DNA of 64,000 nucleotides from Morganella morganii H1r (GCF_000633515.1 NZ_AYMP01000010.1:1-64000), one strand, 5' to 3'; counted from the first letter of the stretch, positions 1-10,043 are shown. Notes: generated by a model from the sequence alone, not told the origin. Numbers and translations: made by a program.

Positions 1-249
1 GGTGCTTTAGTTAAGTTAAAAAACCCAAAAAGGCTATTAAACCTCCCAGTCTCAACCCGAAATGGTGTTGTTTACCCAACGCTAATGGAACGTTGGTTTG
101 GTGATAAAGGTGGGTTCTTTCTTTGGCATGCGCTGCGCTCTGATTTTACACATAAGTTTAAACAAATGCCAAGGCCTTTATTTCTCTATAATGCAGGCAT
201 GAGTGGTAATAGATTAAGATTGTTACTTTCTGAAGAAGCGGATGATTAA
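1..249 (+). CDS. 3' end of an unrecognised protein gene (partial)
   Basis: Open from the first base in frame 1 to TAA at 247-249, so 82 C-terminal residues are visible and the 5' end lies outside the window. The visible part ends in a basic, aromatic-rich stretch (FGDKGGFFLWHALRSDF, then KFKQMPRPLFLYNAGMSG) and an acidic tail ending EEADD. I do not recognise the family. A decayed copy of the same C-terminus lies at 816-998, in the same order relative to a convergent small membrane protein gene. AT-rich composition unlike the core genes to the right suggests transfer. The repeated C-terminus plus small-gene layout resembles toxin-tip/immunity cassettes, but nothing seen proves that. Confidence 0.6.
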   Translation, partial: GALVKLKNPKRLLNLPVSTRNGVVYPTLMERWFGDKGGFFLWHALRSDFTHKFKQMPRPLFLYNAGMSGNRLRLLLSEEADD

Positions 250-547
250 TTTCTTTATTTTTATATAAATAATTGTTAGTTTCGTGGCCAATCGTATATC
301 TCGAAATGAATACCATGACCCAAACAAATAAACAAATAAACAAATAAACAAATATAACTGATAGTAACGAGTATAATATTTTATTTGTTAGTGTCGCTGT
401 TACGGTTTCACTGAAAATAAAAAACATTGAAAAGGCAATAGCGATCAAAGTAGTTTGTATGTTAGTTTCTACACTGATCTTTATATTACCGTACAGTGGA
501 GTGTTTTTTTGTTTTTTTAATTTTATCTTTTCTTTTTTATTTATCAT
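158..547 (-). CDS. small two-helix membrane protein, unknown function
   Basis: 129 codons read on the minus strand from ATG at 547, preceded by a GGATGT ribosome-site-like sequence. The N-terminus is very basic (MINKKEKIKLKKQK). Two hydrophobic segments follow at about residues 31-48 and 55-80, then a soluble tail. The first 80 residues align by eye with the product at 995-1288 (MISKKDKKRLKR), so the two genes are paralogues. Its 3' end overlaps the convergent partial gene at 1-249 by about 90 bases. No family recognised. An immunity-type or inner-membrane accessory role is only inferred from the repeated pairing. Confidence 0.5.
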   Translation of the reverse strand: MINKKEKIKLKKQKNTPLYGNIKISVETNIQTTLIAIAFSMFFIFSETVTATLTNKILYSLLSVIFVYLFICLFVWVMVFISRYTIGHETNNYLYKNKEINHPLLQKVTILIYYHSCLHYREIKALAFV

Positions 548-815
548 GCCACATCCTGTTTTTATAAAACGCCGAGATTTATTATCCAGGCGTTATTTTT
601 CAAGTCAAGTCAGTTCGATTTTTTTCAATTATACACCATCATCTGAATGATTTTACAGGGTTTTTCTTTTCTTCTTTATCAAATGCATCGGTAATTAAGC
701 CTGATGCGTCATCTTATTCCCTTATGTATATTTAACTTAAGGATTAAGCCATTTTTTCAGATTAACGCAATAGAAATATGCGGTAATTAATTCCCCTGTT
801 TTTACCTGAATTTGA

Positions 816-998
816 GTTGTTTATCCAACACCAATGTAGCATTAGTTTGGTGATAAAGGCGGGTTCTTTCTTTGATATACATTACATTCTGATTTCACAT
901 TTAAATTCAAGCAAATGTCTAAACCTGTTTTTTTATATCAATCCGGCATGAGCACATATAAATTAAAACTAATTATACCTGAATTACTTGATGATTAG
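816..998 (+). pseudogene. decayed second copy of the C-terminus encoded at 1-249
   Basis: In one frame the segment reads VVYPTPM, stop, H, stop, FGDKGGFFL, stop, then FKFKQMSKPVFLYQSGMS and a final ELLDD before TAG at 996-998. This lines up residue by residue with the intact C-terminus ending at 249 (VVYPTLM, FGDKGGFFL, HKFKQMPRPLFLYNAGMS, EEADD). Three in-frame stops and the lack of upstream coding sequence make it a remnant. It overlaps the end of the convergent gene at 995-1288 by four bases. Confidence 0.75.
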
Positions 999-1288
999 TC
1001 CAGATGCTTTCTTTTCAGAATGCGAAAGTAAGACACTGATAATTTTATGCATAAAAAAATGCTGCCAAACAAATGTGCAGACATGAATAAATAAACCATA
1101 AATGAAACTGATAGTGATATGATCACATCAATAAAAAAAGGATCTGGGCTTGTTATTTTAAACAGCAATACCATGAAAAACATAACCACACTCGCGTGTA
1201 TGGTTGATAACACGCTTGATTTTATACTGACGAAATATATATGACCCCTGGCTCTCTTTAATCTTTTTTTATCTTTTTTACTGATCAT
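995..1288 (-). CDS. small two-helix membrane protein, paralogue of the one at 158-547
   Basis: 97 codons from ATG at 1288, chosen because this start (MISKKDKKRLKR) matches the start of the paralogue at 547 (MINKKEKIKLKK). An in-frame ATG at 1333 would add 15 residues. The layout is a basic N-terminus, then two hydrophobic helices at about residues 31-50 and 53-80, then a basic tail (RILKRKHLD). It is still open although its neighbouring + strand partner at 816-998 is destroyed. Shine-Dalgarno sequence is poor. Function unknown. Confidence 0.45.
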   Translation of the reverse strand: MISKKDKKRLKRARGHIYFVSIKSSVLSTIHASVVMFFMVLLFKITSPDPFFIDVIISLSVSFMVYLFMSAHLFGSIFLCIKLSVSYFRILKRKHLD

Positions 1289-1384
1289 ACTGCATGACTT
1301 CACAGGGCGTTTCTTTTCTGATTGGCATTTCATCTGATGTCTTTATGTATATTTAACTTAAGGAGCGGGCCATTTTTTCAGAGC

Positions 1385-1410
1385 AAAGCCCGGCCTTGGT
1401 GCCGGGCTTT
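1385..1410 (-). terminator. hairpin downstream of dacB
   Basis: Perfect 10-bp stem AAAGCCCGGC / GCCGGGCTTT with a six-base loop, nine bases past the dacB stop. The U-tract is short on both strands, so it is a weak intrinsic terminator or an mRNA 3'-end stabiliser. Confidence 0.6.
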
Positions 1411-1419
1411 GTTGTCAAC

Positions 1420-2862
1420 TCAGTAATTCCGGTATAAATCCTTATACAAATGCCCTTCAAAGCGAACCAGCGGCACACGGCGGCTGCGCTGCTGGGCAGG
1501 CGGGACGGCATAAGCGGAAATAAACTGCACGAACGCAATACGCTGTCCGCTGGCGGTGGTGAGGAAGCCGGCCAGATTATAGACGCCCTGCAATGAACCG
1601 GTTTTGGCGGAGAGTTTGCCGTTAACGCCGGCTTCTGTCAGGCCGCCGCGGTATTGCAGTGTGCCGTCATAGCCGGAGAGCGGCAGCATTTTGATAAACT
1701 GCAGCTGATCATCATGTTTGGCAATAAACTGCAGCACTTCCATCATGGTCGCCGGGGTGATCAGGTTGTGACGGGATAATCCGGAGCCATCCACCATCAC
1801 GGTATTGCCCATATCAATGCCGGCTTTTTCTTTCAGTACCTGACGGACGGCCTGCTGACCGGAACGCCAGGTGCCCGGCACGCCGTAATAGCTGCGGCCG
1901 ATGGTGCGGAAAACTTCATCGGCAATCATATTGTCGGATTTTTTCAGCATTTTGGTCAGCAGGGCATGCAGCGGGGCGGATTGGGTCTGTATCAGTACGG
2001 TGCCCGGCTGTTCCGGGTGCGTCTGACGGCGGACGTTGCCGCTCAGGGTGATCCCGGCGTGGATCAGTTCATTTTTGACAATTGCCCCGGCGTAACTTGC
2101 GCCGTTCTGCACACCGAATGCCAGCGGCAGCGGTTCACTGCGCTGATTCATACAGCCGGTGATGGTATAGCGGTTCAGTTCACCCGGCACCACATCCAGC
2201 TCACAGAAACGGCCTTCGGCAGAGCCGCGCTCCAGGGTTTTGACTTCACTGAACATCGTGACCGGGTAATAATCCGCCGTGCGGATATACGCGGTATCAC
2301 CGGGTTTATCACCGGGGTGCAGTGTTACTGAAAAGCAGTTGCGGTCGATGATCGCGGCACCCGGCGGGGCGCTGAAGCACTGGGTTAAATCATTCCATAC
2401 CCAGCCCGGTGCTTTGTCATGACTGGCAAAGGCAGAGATATCGATCACCAGGTCACCGTCAATGGCCTGTACCCCGGCTTTGTGCAGTTCATTGACCATA
2501 TTGCGGATCTGCTGACGGGTAAGGGTCGGATCACCGGTAAAACGGGTGATTAAATCCCCTTTCAGGGTAGTGCCCTCAACATGCCCTTTGGTTTCCAGAC
2601 TGGTGGTAAAGCGGAAATCCGGCCCCAGCTGCAACAATGCGGCAAGCGCCGTCACCACTTTCTGGGTACTGGCGGGCAGTGCCATCTGCTGCCCCTGATA
2701 TTCCACGATTGGCTGAGAATCACCCACCCTTTGTGCAATCATTGCCAGGTTTGTACCGGCAGGCAGATATTGGGTATATTGTTCGACCGGGGTGGCTGCC
2801 GCACCGGCGGCCAGTAATACTGACAATCCCATTGCATACGTGAGCCGGGTAAAAACATTCAT
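1420..2862 (-). CDS. dacB: D-alanyl-D-alanine carboxypeptidase/endopeptidase, PBP4
   Basis: 480 residues, against 477 in E. coli PBP4. A Sec signal peptide covers about residues 1-23 (hydrophobic core, AAGAAATP cleavage region). The three penicillin-binding active-site motifs are present: SxxK as S65-T-Q-K68, SDN in the segment LKKSDNMIADE, and KTG in LSAKTGSLQG. The family is a periplasmic, non-essential low-molecular-weight PBP that trims pentapeptides and cleaves D,D-crosslinks. The gene is divergent from greA, as in other Enterobacterales. The 298 bases between them hold no feature I can identify with confidence. Read clearly from sequence; identity very secure. Confidence 0.96.
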   Translation of the reverse strand: MNVFTRLTYAMGLSVLLAAGAAATPVEQYTQYLPAGTNLAMIAQRVGDSQPIVEYQGQQMALPASTQKVVTALAALLQLGPDFRFTTSLETKGHVEGTTLKGDLITRFTGDPTLTRQQIRNMVNELHKAGVQAIDGDLVIDISAFASHDKAPGWVWNDLTQCFSAPPGAAIIDRNCFSVTLHPGDKPGDTAYIRTADYYPVTMFSEVKTLERGSAEGRFCELDVVPGELNRYTITGCMNQRSEPLPLAFGVQNGASYAGAIVKNELIHAGITLSGNVRRQTHPEQPGTVLIQTQSAPLHALLTKMLKKSDNMIADEVFRTIGRSYYGVPGTWRSGQQAVRQVLKEKAGIDMGNTVMVDGSGLSRHNLITPATMMEVLQFIAKHDDQLQFIKMLPLSGYDGTLQYRGGLTEAGVNGKLSAKTGSLQGVYNLAGFLTTASGQRIAFVQFISAYAVPPAQQRSRRVPLVRFEGHLYKDLYRNY

Positions 2863-3160
2863 TGAGCGACCTATCCATCACAATACGGGGTGAGAGCCCG
2901 TTATACTAAAGCCACGGACCGGTAAAAGTAAACGATGACCCGCATTGCGCTCCGGGATAGAATACCGGAACAGGATTTCAGTTCAGCCCGCGCGGACAAC
3001 GTGTCAACCGCGCTGACAGCATCCGCAGTGCGATGGCCGTATCAGCGCAGATTTACATGGTTTTACTTAATAGTAGTGTGCCACATAAGGTGCATAAGGT
3101 ACTGTTATCGTTTAATCAGGATGATATGACTATTACTTAGGAATGATTCAGAGGTAGAGA

Positions 3161-3637
3161 ATGAAACAAATCCCTATGACGGTACGCGGCGCAGACCAAC
3201 TGCGTGAAGAATTAGAATTTCTCAAAAATGAGCGCCGTCCGAAAATTATCGCTGATATCGCGGAAGCCCGCGAGCACGGCGATCTGAAAGAAAACGCAGA
3301 ATATCATGCAGCCCGTGAGCAGCAGGGCTTCTGTGAAGGCCGTATTCAGGAGATCGAAGCCAAGCTCTCCAATGCGCAGGTGATTGATGTCACCAAAATG
3401 ACTAACAATGGCCGGATTATTTTCGGTGCGACGGTGACCGTTTTTAACGTCGCAACGGATGAAGAGCAGACATACCGCATCGTGGGTGATGATGAAGCTG
3501 ATATCAAATCAAACCTGCTGTCAGTGAACTCCCCGATTGCCCGCGGCCTTATCGGCAAAGAGGTGGATGATGTCGTTGTTATCCAGACGCCGGGCGGTGA
3601 AGTGGAGTATGAAGTGATCAATGTGGAATACCTGTAA
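3161..3637 (+). CDS. greA: transcription elongation factor GreA
   Basis: 158 residues, the family's standard length. An N-terminal coiled coil (about 1-75) carries the acidic tip residues D41 and E44 in the segment [12 protein letters not shown]. These reach through the RNA polymerase secondary channel and stimulate cleavage of backtracked RNA. The C-terminal FKBP-like domain (about 80-158) ends in GGEVEYEV. The start is supported by GAGGTAGAG a few bases upstream of ATG. It lies alone between dacB and the yhbY/rlmE divergent pair and is followed by a strong terminator shared with yhbY. Confidence 0.97.
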   Translation: MKQIPMTVRGADQLREELEFLKNERRPKIIADIAEAREHGDLKENAEYHAAREQQGFCEGRIQEIEAKLSNAQVIDVTKMTNNGRIIFGATVTVFNVATDEEQTYRIVGDDEADIKSNLLSVNSPIARGLIGKEVDDVVVIQTPGGEVEYEVINVEYL

Positions 3638-3768
3638 GCAGTGCCGTAAAAAAACAGCACAATACGGATATTTCATCAGAAAAATGCAGTGAAAGGTGTT
3701 TTTACTGAACTTTACATTCGGGCGGCTGAGCGCTGAGGCGGCCCGGATATGAAGAAAATCTGAAAGGA

Positions 3769-3821
3769 ATGCCACCGGCCGGACGATATCGTCAGAAATC
3801 ATCTGCCGGTGGCATTTTTTT
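3769..3821. terminator. intrinsic terminator between greA and yhbY
   Basis: Stem AATGCCACCGGC (3769-3780) pairs with GCCGGTGGCATT (3805-3816), followed by a T-run to about 3821 on the + strand. Upstream bases are only moderately A-rich, so termination is strongest for greA but may also serve convergent yhbY. Confidence 0.85.
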
Positions 3822-3836
3822 ATAAATATGCAATTA

Positions 3837-4130
3837 TCATTTAGGTAAAATGATCTTCCGGGCTTCCGACGGACGGTAGAGCACCAGAATTTTACCGATA
3901 ATCTGCACATTGTAAGCACCGGTTTCACGCACAATCGCATCAGCGATCAAGGTTTTCATTTCACGGTCTTCGCCCGCGATTTTAACTTTGATAAGCTCAT
4001 GATGTGTAAGAGCGACTTCCGTTTCTGCGAGTACGCCTTCAGTCAGCCCGTTGTTGCCAATCATGACAACCGGGTTCAGATGATGAGCGAGCGCTTTCAG
4101 GTGCTGGACTTGTTTTTTAGTGAGGTTCAT
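3837..4130 (-). CDS. yhbY: ribosome-associated RNA-binding protein YhbY
   Basis: 97 residues forming one CRS1/YhbY (CRM) domain. The signature GxxG loop is G25-N-N-G28 in VVMIGNNGLTEG, and the domain ends in GKILVLYRP. The family binds pre-50S particles and participates in large-subunit assembly. Divergently oriented from rlmE, the 23S rRNA 2'-O-methyltransferase gene, as in E. coli. ATG at 4130 gives the standard length. Confidence 0.95.
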   Translation of the reverse strand: MNLTKKQVQHLKALAHHLNPVVMIGNNGLTEGVLAETEVALTHHELIKVKIAGEDREMKTLIADAIVRETGAYNVQIIGKILVLYRPSEARKIILPK

Positions 4131-4288
4131 CGTTTTTTTTGCTTAATAACTATTGAAAACGGTGTATTCTACCGCCATATCATGCTTATCACCATCATTA
4201 GGTGAGGAGTACTGTCTGCGGTAACGGGACTTTTGTCCGGTTATGCGAAAAAACTGAGTCAGAAATAACAGGTTAGTCGGAAAACACA

Positions 4289-4918
4289 ATGGCCAATAAA
4301 AAACGTTCAGCAAGCTCCGGGCGCTGGTTACAGGAACATTTTAGTGATAAATATGTTCAGATGGCGCAAAAAAAGGGGCTTCGCTCTCGTGCCTGGTTTA
4401 AGCTCGAAGAAATTCAGCAGGGCGATAATATTTTCAGACCGGGTATGACTATTGTGGATCTGGGTGCCGCACCCGGCGGCTGGTCACAATATGCTGTTAA
4501 TCACATCGGTCAGTCCGGGCGTGTTATCGCCTGTGACCTGTTACCGATGGATCCCATCGTCGGCGTGGATTTCCTTCAGGGCGATTTCCGTGACGAAAAC
4601 GTGCTCAATGCTCTGCTGGGGCGCGTGGGGGATAAAAAAGTCCAGGTTGTTATGTCAGACATGGCACCAAATATGAGCGGAACACCGGCTGTTGATATTC
4701 CGCGCGCGATGTATCTGGTTGAGCTGGCACTTGATATGTGCCGTTCTGTTCTGGCACCGGGGGGCAGTTTTATTGTTAAAGTCTTTCAGGGAGATGGCTT
4801 TGACGAGTACCTCCGGGAGGTTCGCTCCCTGTTCACGAAAGTGAAAATCCGTAAACCCGATGCTTCGCGGGCCCGATCGCGTGAAGTATACATTGTAGCG
4901 ACAGGGTGGAAAGTGTAG
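4289..4918 (+). CDS. rlmE: 23S rRNA (uridine-2552 2'-O)-methyltransferase
   Basis: 209 residues, same length as E. coli RrmJ/FtsJ. The SAM-binding loop is [11 protein letters not shown] at 57-67. The catalytic tetrad K38, D124, K164, E199 is present at exactly the E. coli positions. The enzyme methylates U2552 in the A-loop of 23S rRNA during 50S maturation. It lies directly upstream of ftsH (48-base gap), with which it is co-transcribed in E. coli. Confidence 0.98.
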   Translation: MANKKRSASSGRWLQEHFSDKYVQMAQKKGLRSRAWFKLEEIQQGDNIFRPGMTIVDLGAAPGGWSQYAVNHIGQSGRVIACDLLPMDPIVGVDFLQGDFRDENVLNALLGRVGDKKVQVVMSDMAPNMSGTPAVDIPRAMYLVELALDMCRSVLAPGGSFIVKVFQGDGFDEYLREVRSLFTKVKIRKPDASRARSREVYIVATGWKV

Positions 4919-4966
4919 TACCCTGTGCGTTATTTGTTAACACAGATGTAATAAGAGGTTAATCCC

Positions 4967-6916
4967 TTGAGTGACATGGCGAAAAACCTAATTCTCTGGC
5001 TGGTCATCGCAGTAGTGCTGATGTCGTTGTTCCAGAGTTTTGGCCCAGGCGATTCAAACAGTCGTAAGGTGGACTACTCTACCTTCATCACTGAGTTAGC
5101 ACAGGATCAGGTGCGCGAAGTCCGTATTTCCAATCGTGATCTTAACGTCAGTAAAAAAGACGGCTCCAAATACACGACGTACCTGCCGATGCAGGACAAT
5201 CAGCTGCTTAACACCATGCTGAACAAAAACGTCACTGTGGTCGGTGAACCACCGGAAGAGCCGGGTATCCTGACAACCATTTTCATTTCCTGGTTCCCGA
5301 TGCTGCTGTTAGTCGGCGTCTGGATCTTCTTTATGCGCCAGATGCAGGGCGGCGGCGGTAAAGGTGCGATGTCCTTCGGTAAAAGTAAGGCTCGCATGCT
5401 GACCGAAGATCAGATCAAAACCACCTTTGCGGATGTGGCCGGTTGTGATGAGGCCAAAGAAGAAGTCGGCGAGCTGGTGGAGTATCTGCGTGAGCCGAGC
5501 CGCTTCCAGAAACTCGGCGGTAAAATTCCGAAAGGTATTCTGATGGTGGGGCCGCCGGGTACCGGTAAAACGTTACTGGCAAAAGCCATTGCCGGTGAGG
5601 CGAAAGTCCCGTTCTTCACCATTTCCGGTTCTGACTTCGTCGAAATGTTCGTGGGTGTGGGTGCGTCCCGTGTCCGTGATATGTTCGAACAGGCGAAGAA
5701 AGCAGCACCATGTATCATCTTTATCGATGAAATCGACGCCGTCGGCCGTCAGCGTGGTGCGGGTCTGGGCGGTGGTCACGATGAACGTGAGCAGACACTG
5801 AACCAGATGCTGGTTGAGATGGATGGTTTCGAAGGTAACGAAGGTATTATCGTTATCGCGGCAACCAACCGTCCGGATGTGCTTGACCCTGCGTTACTGC
5901 GTCCGGGCCGTTTCGACCGTCAGGTCGTGGTCGGTCTGCCGGATGTACGCGGTCGTGAGCAAATCCTGAAAGTACACATGCGCCGTGTGCCGTTATCGCC
6001 TGACGTTGAACCGTCTGTGCTGGCACGTGGTACACCGGGTTTCTCCGGTGCGGATCTCGCTAACCTGGTGAACGAAGCTGCGCTGTTTGCGGCACGCGGT
6101 AATAAACGTGTTGTGACCATGGTCGAGTTCGAAAAAGCAAAAGATAAAATCATGATGGGTGCGGAACGCCGCTCTATGGTGATGACAGAAGAGCAGAAAG
6201 CCTCGACTGCCTACCATGAAGCCGGTCACGCTATCATTGGTCGTCTGGTACCGGAGCATGACCCGGTTCATAAAGTGACCATTATTCCGCGCGGGCGTGC
6301 GCTGGGTGTGACCTTCTTCTTACCTGAAGGGGATCAGATCAGTGCCAGCCGTCAGAAACTTGAAAGTCAGATTTCCACCCTGTACGGCGGTCGTCTGGCG
6401 GAAGAGATTATCTACGGGCCGGAAAATGTGTCCACAGGCGCATCCAACGACATCAAAGTGGCAACGAACATTGCCCGTAACATGGTGACACAGTGGGGCT
6501 TCTCCGAAAAACTGGGGCCATTGCTGTATGCGGATGAAGACGGTGAAGTATTCTTAGGCCGTTCTGTGTCAAAAGCACAGCACATGTCTGATGAAACTGC
6601 CCGGACTATCGATGAGGAAATCCGCGGGATTATTGAGCGTAACTACAAACGTGCGCGTCAGATCCTGATGGATAACCTGGATATCCTGCACACCATGAAA
6701 GATGCATTAATGAAATATGAAACTATTGATGCACCACAGATTGATGATCTGATGAACCGTGTGCCGGTCCGTGAACCAGCGGGCTGGGAAGGTGATAAGC
6801 CGAAAGCGGATACCCGTCCGCCGGAAAGCAGTAACCAGGTTCCGGTTCAGGAAGCACCTGAATCATCAGATGACAACAATGCTGCGCCGTCTGAAGACGA
6901 CAACAAGCAGTCATAA
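4967..6916 (+). CDS. ftsH: ATP-dependent membrane zinc metalloprotease FtsH
   Basis: 649 residues from TTG at 4967. That start is preferred over ATG at 4976 because the AAGAGG ribosome site at about 4952 is correctly spaced only for TTG. Domains in order: transmembrane segment about 8-24, periplasmic region, transmembrane segment about 103-123, AAA+ module with Walker A GPPGTGKT at 195-202 and Walker B IFIDEID at 251-257, then the protease domain with HEAGH at 417-421. The tail is low-complexity, acidic and Pro/Ser-rich and is less conserved than the rest. FtsH degrades LpxC, RpoH and misassembled membrane proteins. A strong terminator follows. Confidence 0.97.
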   Translation: MSDMAKNLILWLVIAVVLMSLFQSFGPGDSNSRKVDYSTFITELAQDQVREVRISNRDLNVSKKDGSKYTTYLPMQDNQLLNTMLNKNVTVVGEPPEEPGILTTIFISWFPMLLLVGVWIFFMRQMQGGGGKGAMSFGKSKARMLTEDQIKTTFADVAGCDEAKEEVGELVEYLREPSRFQKLGGKIPKGILMVGPPGTGKTLLAKAIAGEAKVPFFTISGSDFVEMFVGVGASRVRDMFEQAKKAAPCIIFIDEIDAVGRQRGAGLGGGHDEREQTLNQMLVEMDGFEGNEGIIVIAATNRPDVLDPALLRPGRFDRQVVVGLPDVRGREQILKVHMRRVPLSPDVEPSVLARGTPGFSGADLANLVNEAALFAARGNKRVVTMVEFEKAKDKIMMGAERRSMVMTEEQKASTAYHEAGHAIIGRLVPEHDPVHKVTIIPRGRALGVTFFLPEGDQISASRQKLESQISTLYGGRLAEEIIYGPENVSTGASNDIKVATNIARNMVTQWGFSEKLGPLLYADEDGEVFLGRSVSKAQHMSDETARTIDEEIRGIIERNYKRARQILMDNLDILHTMKDALMKYETIDAPQIDDLMNRVPVREPAGWEGDKPKADTRPPESSNQVPVQEAPESSDDNNAAPSEDDNKQS

Positions 6917-6948
6917 TTCATCATTCAGTTGTATGAAGCAGTAATGTG

Positions 6949-6981
6949 AAAAACCCGGCGGAAAATCTGCCGGGTTTTTTT
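6949..6981 (+). terminator. intrinsic terminator after ftsH
   Basis: Stem AAAACCCGGC pairs with GCCGGGTTTT around a nine-base loop, ending in a run of T at 6975-6981. Confidence 0.9.
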
Positions 6982-7056
6982 ATATCTTTATCCCGCCGGA
7001 GTCAGGCATTACAATCACCTCACGATTGAAATAATAAACAGTAAGAAGGCCGGATT

Positions 7057-7905
7057 ATGAAACTTACCGCACGCGGTCAGACACTTTCACTGGCAACGCC
7101 GCAGGTGATGGGGATCCTCAATGTGACCCCGGATTCATTCTCAGACGGCGGTACACACAACACTCCCGGCAAAGCACTGGAACATGCCCGGAAAATGATT
7201 GCGGAAGGCGCGACGATCATTGATATCGGCGGTGAATCCACCCGTCCCGGTGCGGCGGAAGTCAGTCCGGAGCAGGAAGCGGAGCGGGTTATCCCGGTTG
7301 TGGCAGCAATTGCCCGTGAGTCAGATGTCTGGATTTCAGTGGATACCTCAAAAGCGCTGGTGATCCGCGAAGCCGCAAATGCAGGGGCTCATATTCTCAA
7401 TGATATCCGCTCATTCAGTGAGCCGGGAGCCTTACAGGCGGCGGCACAGAGCGGTCTGCCGGTTTGTGTGATGCATATGCAGGGAGAACCGCGTACCATG
7501 CAGCAGGCACCGCACTATCAGAATGTGGTGCGCGAGGTGTATACGTATCTTGAAGCACAGGTCGCGCGTTGTGTGGCGGCCGGCATTGAAAAAAATCACA
7601 TAATTCTCGATCCGGGCTTCGGTTTCGGGAAAACACTGGCGCATAATTATCAGTTATTGGATAAATTAGACCTGTTTCATCACCTGGGGTTACCGGTTCT
7701 CGCCGGCATGTCACGAAAATCTATGATTGGTCAGCTGATGGATATTCCCCCGGATGAACGGGTTGCCGGCAGCGTGGCCTGTGCGGTGATTGCCGCGATG
7801 AAAGGTGCGCAGATTATCCGTGTCCATGATGTGAAAGAAACTGTCCAGGCCATGAAAGTGGTGGAAGCAACCCGTTTAGCGAAGGAAACAAACGACAATG
7901 AGTGA
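7057..7905 (+). CDS. folP: dihydropteroate synthase
   Basis: 282 residues with the two DHPS signatures, [14 protein letters not shown] (19-32) and GGESTRPGA (58-66), then DPGFGFGKT and the SRKSMIG substrate loop in the C-terminal half. The enzyme joins p-aminobenzoate to dihydropterin pyrophosphate and is the sulfonamide target. The stop overlaps the glmM start by eight bases (ATGAGTGA), which implies translational coupling in a folP-glmM operon. Confidence 0.97.
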   Translation: MKLTARGQTLSLATPQVMGILNVTPDSFSDGGTHNTPGKALEHARKMIAEGATIIDIGGESTRPGAAEVSPEQEAERVIPVVAAIARESDVWISVDTSKALVIREAANAGAHILNDIRSFSEPGALQAAAQSGLPVCVMHMQGEPRTMQQAPHYQNVVREVYTYLEAQVARCVAAGIEKNHIILDPGFGFGKTLAHNYQLLDKLDLFHHLGLPVLAGMSRKSMIGQLMDIPPDERVAGSVACAVIAAMKGAQIIRVHDVKETVQAMKVVEATRLAKETNDNE

Positions 7906-9232
7906 TCGCAAATACTTTGGTACTGATGGCATCCGCGGAAAAGTGGGTGACAGCCCGATTACCCCTGATTTTGTGCTCAAACTGGGCTGGGCGGCCGGGA
8001 AAGTGCTGGCACGTCACGGCTCACGTAAAATTATTATCGGCAAAGACACCCGTATTTCCGGCTATATGCTGGAATCCGCCCTGGAAGCCGGGCTTGCCGC
8101 CGCCGGGTTATCCGCCTCATTTACCGGCCCGATGCCGACACCGGCGGTCGCGTATCTGACGCGGACTTTCCGTGCCGAGGCCGGTATTGTTATCTCCGCC
8201 TCTCATAACCCGTATTATGACAACGGCATCAAATTCTTTTCCATTGACGGCACCAAGCTGCCTGATCACGTGGAAGAAGCGATTGAAGCCGAAATGGAAA
8301 AACCACTGACCTGTGTGGAATCCGCCGAACTGGGGCGTGCAAACCGTATTGTGGATGCCGCCGGTCGTTACATTGAATTCTGTAAAGGGACATTCCCGAA
8401 CGAGCAGAGCCTGAACGGGCTGAAAATGGTGATCGACTGCGCACACGGTGCAACCTATCACATTGCACCGAACGTCCTGAGTGAACTGGGCGCGGAAGTC
8501 ATTGCAATCGGCTGTGATCCGAACGGTATCAACATTAACGAAAAATGTGGTGCAACGGATGTCCGTCAGTTACAGGAACGTGTTCTCGCTGAAGGCGCAC
8601 ACGTCGGTCTGGCGTTTGACGGTGACGGTGACCGCCTGATCATGGTGGATCACCTGGGTGAGAAAGTGGACGGCGATCAGATCCTGTTTATCATTGCCCG
8701 GGAAGCACTGCGTCAGGGACAACTGCGCGGTGGTGCTGTCGGTACACTGATGAGTAACATGGGACTGGAACTGGCACTGAAACAGCTGGGTATTCCGTTT
8801 GAGCGCGCAAAAGTTGGCGACCGTTACGTGCTCGAAAAACTCCAGGAAAAAGGCTGGCGTCTGGGCGCGGAAAACTCCGGTCATATCATCCTGCTGGACA
8901 AAACCACCACCGGTGACGGTATTGTGGCCGGTCTTCAGGTATTGAGTGCCATGGTACGCAACAACATGAGTCTGCACGACCTGTGCAGCGGTATGAAACT
9001 GCTGCCGCAGGTACTGGTGAACGTCCGTTTTGCCGGTCAGCATGACCCGCTGGCAAGTGAGGAAGTCACCCGTGTGGCGCAGGAAGTGGAAAAAGAGCTG
9101 AACGGCAAAGGCCGTGTGCTGCTGCGTAAATCCGGTACTGAACCGCTGATCCGTGTGATGGTGGAAGGGGAAGATGAAGCGCAGGTCACTGCAATGGCAA
9201 ACCGCATTGCAGACGCGGTGAAATGCGTATAA
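7898..9232 (+). CDS. glmM: phosphoglucosamine mutase
   Basis: 444 residues, about the E. coli length. The phosphoserine loop is [12 protein letters not shown] with S102 as the phosphorylated residue. The metal-binding loop is DGDGDR, and the C-terminal phosphate-binding segment is [12 protein letters not shown]. Converts glucosamine-6-P to glucosamine-1-P for UDP-GlcNAc, feeding peptidoglycan and LPS. The stretch after the stop contains a long inverted repeat (CAGAGCCGG at about 9252 with CCGGCTCTG at about 9294) lacking a U-tract. Confidence 0.97.
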   Translation: MSDRKYFGTDGIRGKVGDSPITPDFVLKLGWAAGKVLARHGSRKIIIGKDTRISGYMLESALEAGLAAAGLSASFTGPMPTPAVAYLTRTFRAEAGIVISASHNPYYDNGIKFFSIDGTKLPDHVEEAIEAEMEKPLTCVESAELGRANRIVDAAGRYIEFCKGTFPNEQSLNGLKMVIDCAHGATYHIAPNVLSELGAEVIAIGCDPNGININEKCGATDVRQLQERVLAEGAHVGLAFDGDGDRLIMVDHLGEKVDGDQILFIIAREALRQGQLRGGAVGTLMSNMGLELALKQLGIPFERAKVGDRYVLEKLQEKGWRLGAENSGHIILLDKTTTGDGIVAGLQVLSAMVRNNMSLHDLCSGMKLLPQVLVNVRFAGQHDPLASEEVTRVAQEVEKELNGKGRVLLRKSGTEPLIRVMVEGEDEAQVTAMANRIADAVKCV

Positions 9233-9476
9233 TTATTTATGATGTGAATGGCAGAGCCGGAAAAAATTATTGCGGTTTTTCCCCGGCTCTGTCAGAATCC
9301 GCCCCTTATTGTTGTTTTTTTCCGCAACCGATGCGCCTGGCTTAAAATAGACTTGCGTGTCCGCGTTTGTTTGGTTAGTATTCTGACCCGCTCAGCAAGG
9401 TAATTTATTTTACCGGTGAGTGTGCAGATTGATACCGAATCAGTCGGTATACCGTACGAGGAATAGGTACACGTTT

Positions 9477-9815
9477 ATGTATACAGCTCTCTTAGTCGTT
9501 TTCTTACTTGTTGCGATCGCCTTAGTCGGCATGATCTTAATGCAGCAGGGGAAAGGTGCGGACATGGGTGCTTCGTTCGGTGCAGGCGCGTCTGCAACAC
9601 TGTTTGGTTCTTCGGGTTCAGGTAACTTCATGACCCGTACCACAGGCATTTTAGCAACACTGTTTTTTGTACTGAGTTTAATTCTGGGCAACATGACCAG
9701 CAATAAAACCGGTACAGGCAGCAAGTTTGATAATCTCGCTCAGCCGGTGCAGACAGAACAGAAAACAGATGTTCCCGCAGCACCAGCAGCTCCTAACAGC
9801 GATATTCCGCGCTGA
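9477..9815 (+). CDS. secG: SecYEG translocon subunit SecG
   Basis: 112 residues from ATG at 9477. An upstream in-frame ATG at 9420 would add 19 non-homologous residues and is rejected. Two transmembrane helices (about 2-22 and 53-73) flank the conserved cytoplasmic loop GADMGASFGAGASATLFG. The tail is Pro/Ala-rich and ends SDIPR. SecG assists SecA-driven protein export. It is followed by tRNA-Leu(GAG), as in E. coli. Confidence 0.96.
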   Translation: MYTALLVVFLLVAIALVGMILMQQGKGADMGASFGAGASATLFGSSGSGNFMTRTTGILATLFFVLSLILGNMTSNKTGTGSKFDNLAQPVQTEQKTDVPAAPAAPNSDIPR

Positions 9816-9896
9816 TTGTTGCAAGTCTGAAGTAGAAAGTTTTAAACGGGATTGATACACACCATCAGTCAGTCCCGTAAAAAAGAGCAGTTCAGT

Positions 9897-9986
9897 GCCG
9901 AGGTGGTGAAATTGGTATACACGCTACCTTGAGGTGGTAGTGCCTACAAAACGGGCGTACGGGTTCAAGTCCCGTCCTCGGCACCA
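9897..9986 (+). tRNA. leuU: tRNA-Leu (GAG anticodon)
   Basis: 90 bases including an encoded CCA. The acceptor stem GCCGAGG / CCTCGGC pairs fully, the long variable arm is typical of a class II tRNA, the T-loop is GGTTCAAGT, and the anticodon loop CTTGAGG reads GAG. Same place as E. coli leuU, downstream of secG. Confidence 0.97.
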
Positions 9987-10043
9987 TTTAGTTTCACACT
10001 TGCGTTTTGCAGGTGATCAGCGTAGAATTTTTCACGTTTCGAA

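Larger units (their letters stand above)
64..1380. repeat. imperfect direct duplication of a ~0.6-0.7 kb cassette
   Basis: Unit 1 runs from about 64 to 760 and unit 2 from about 812 to 1380. They share the start (GTTGTTTAYCCAAC at about 67 and 816), GATAAAGGYGGGTTCTTTCT inside, and the end (TATGTATATTTAACTTAAGG at about 724 and 1345, followed in both by CCATTTTTTCAG). The start offset is about 750 and the end offset 621, so unit 2 has lost roughly 130 bases. Each unit carries a C-terminal coding fragment on + and a small membrane protein gene on -. The coding fragment of unit 2 is broken by stops. Boundaries are estimated by eye. Confidence 0.7.

Noticed and set aside
9252..9303. Inverted repeat after glmM as an intrinsic terminator
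   Set aside because: The arms pair well but no U-tract follows, so it is mentioned only with glmM.
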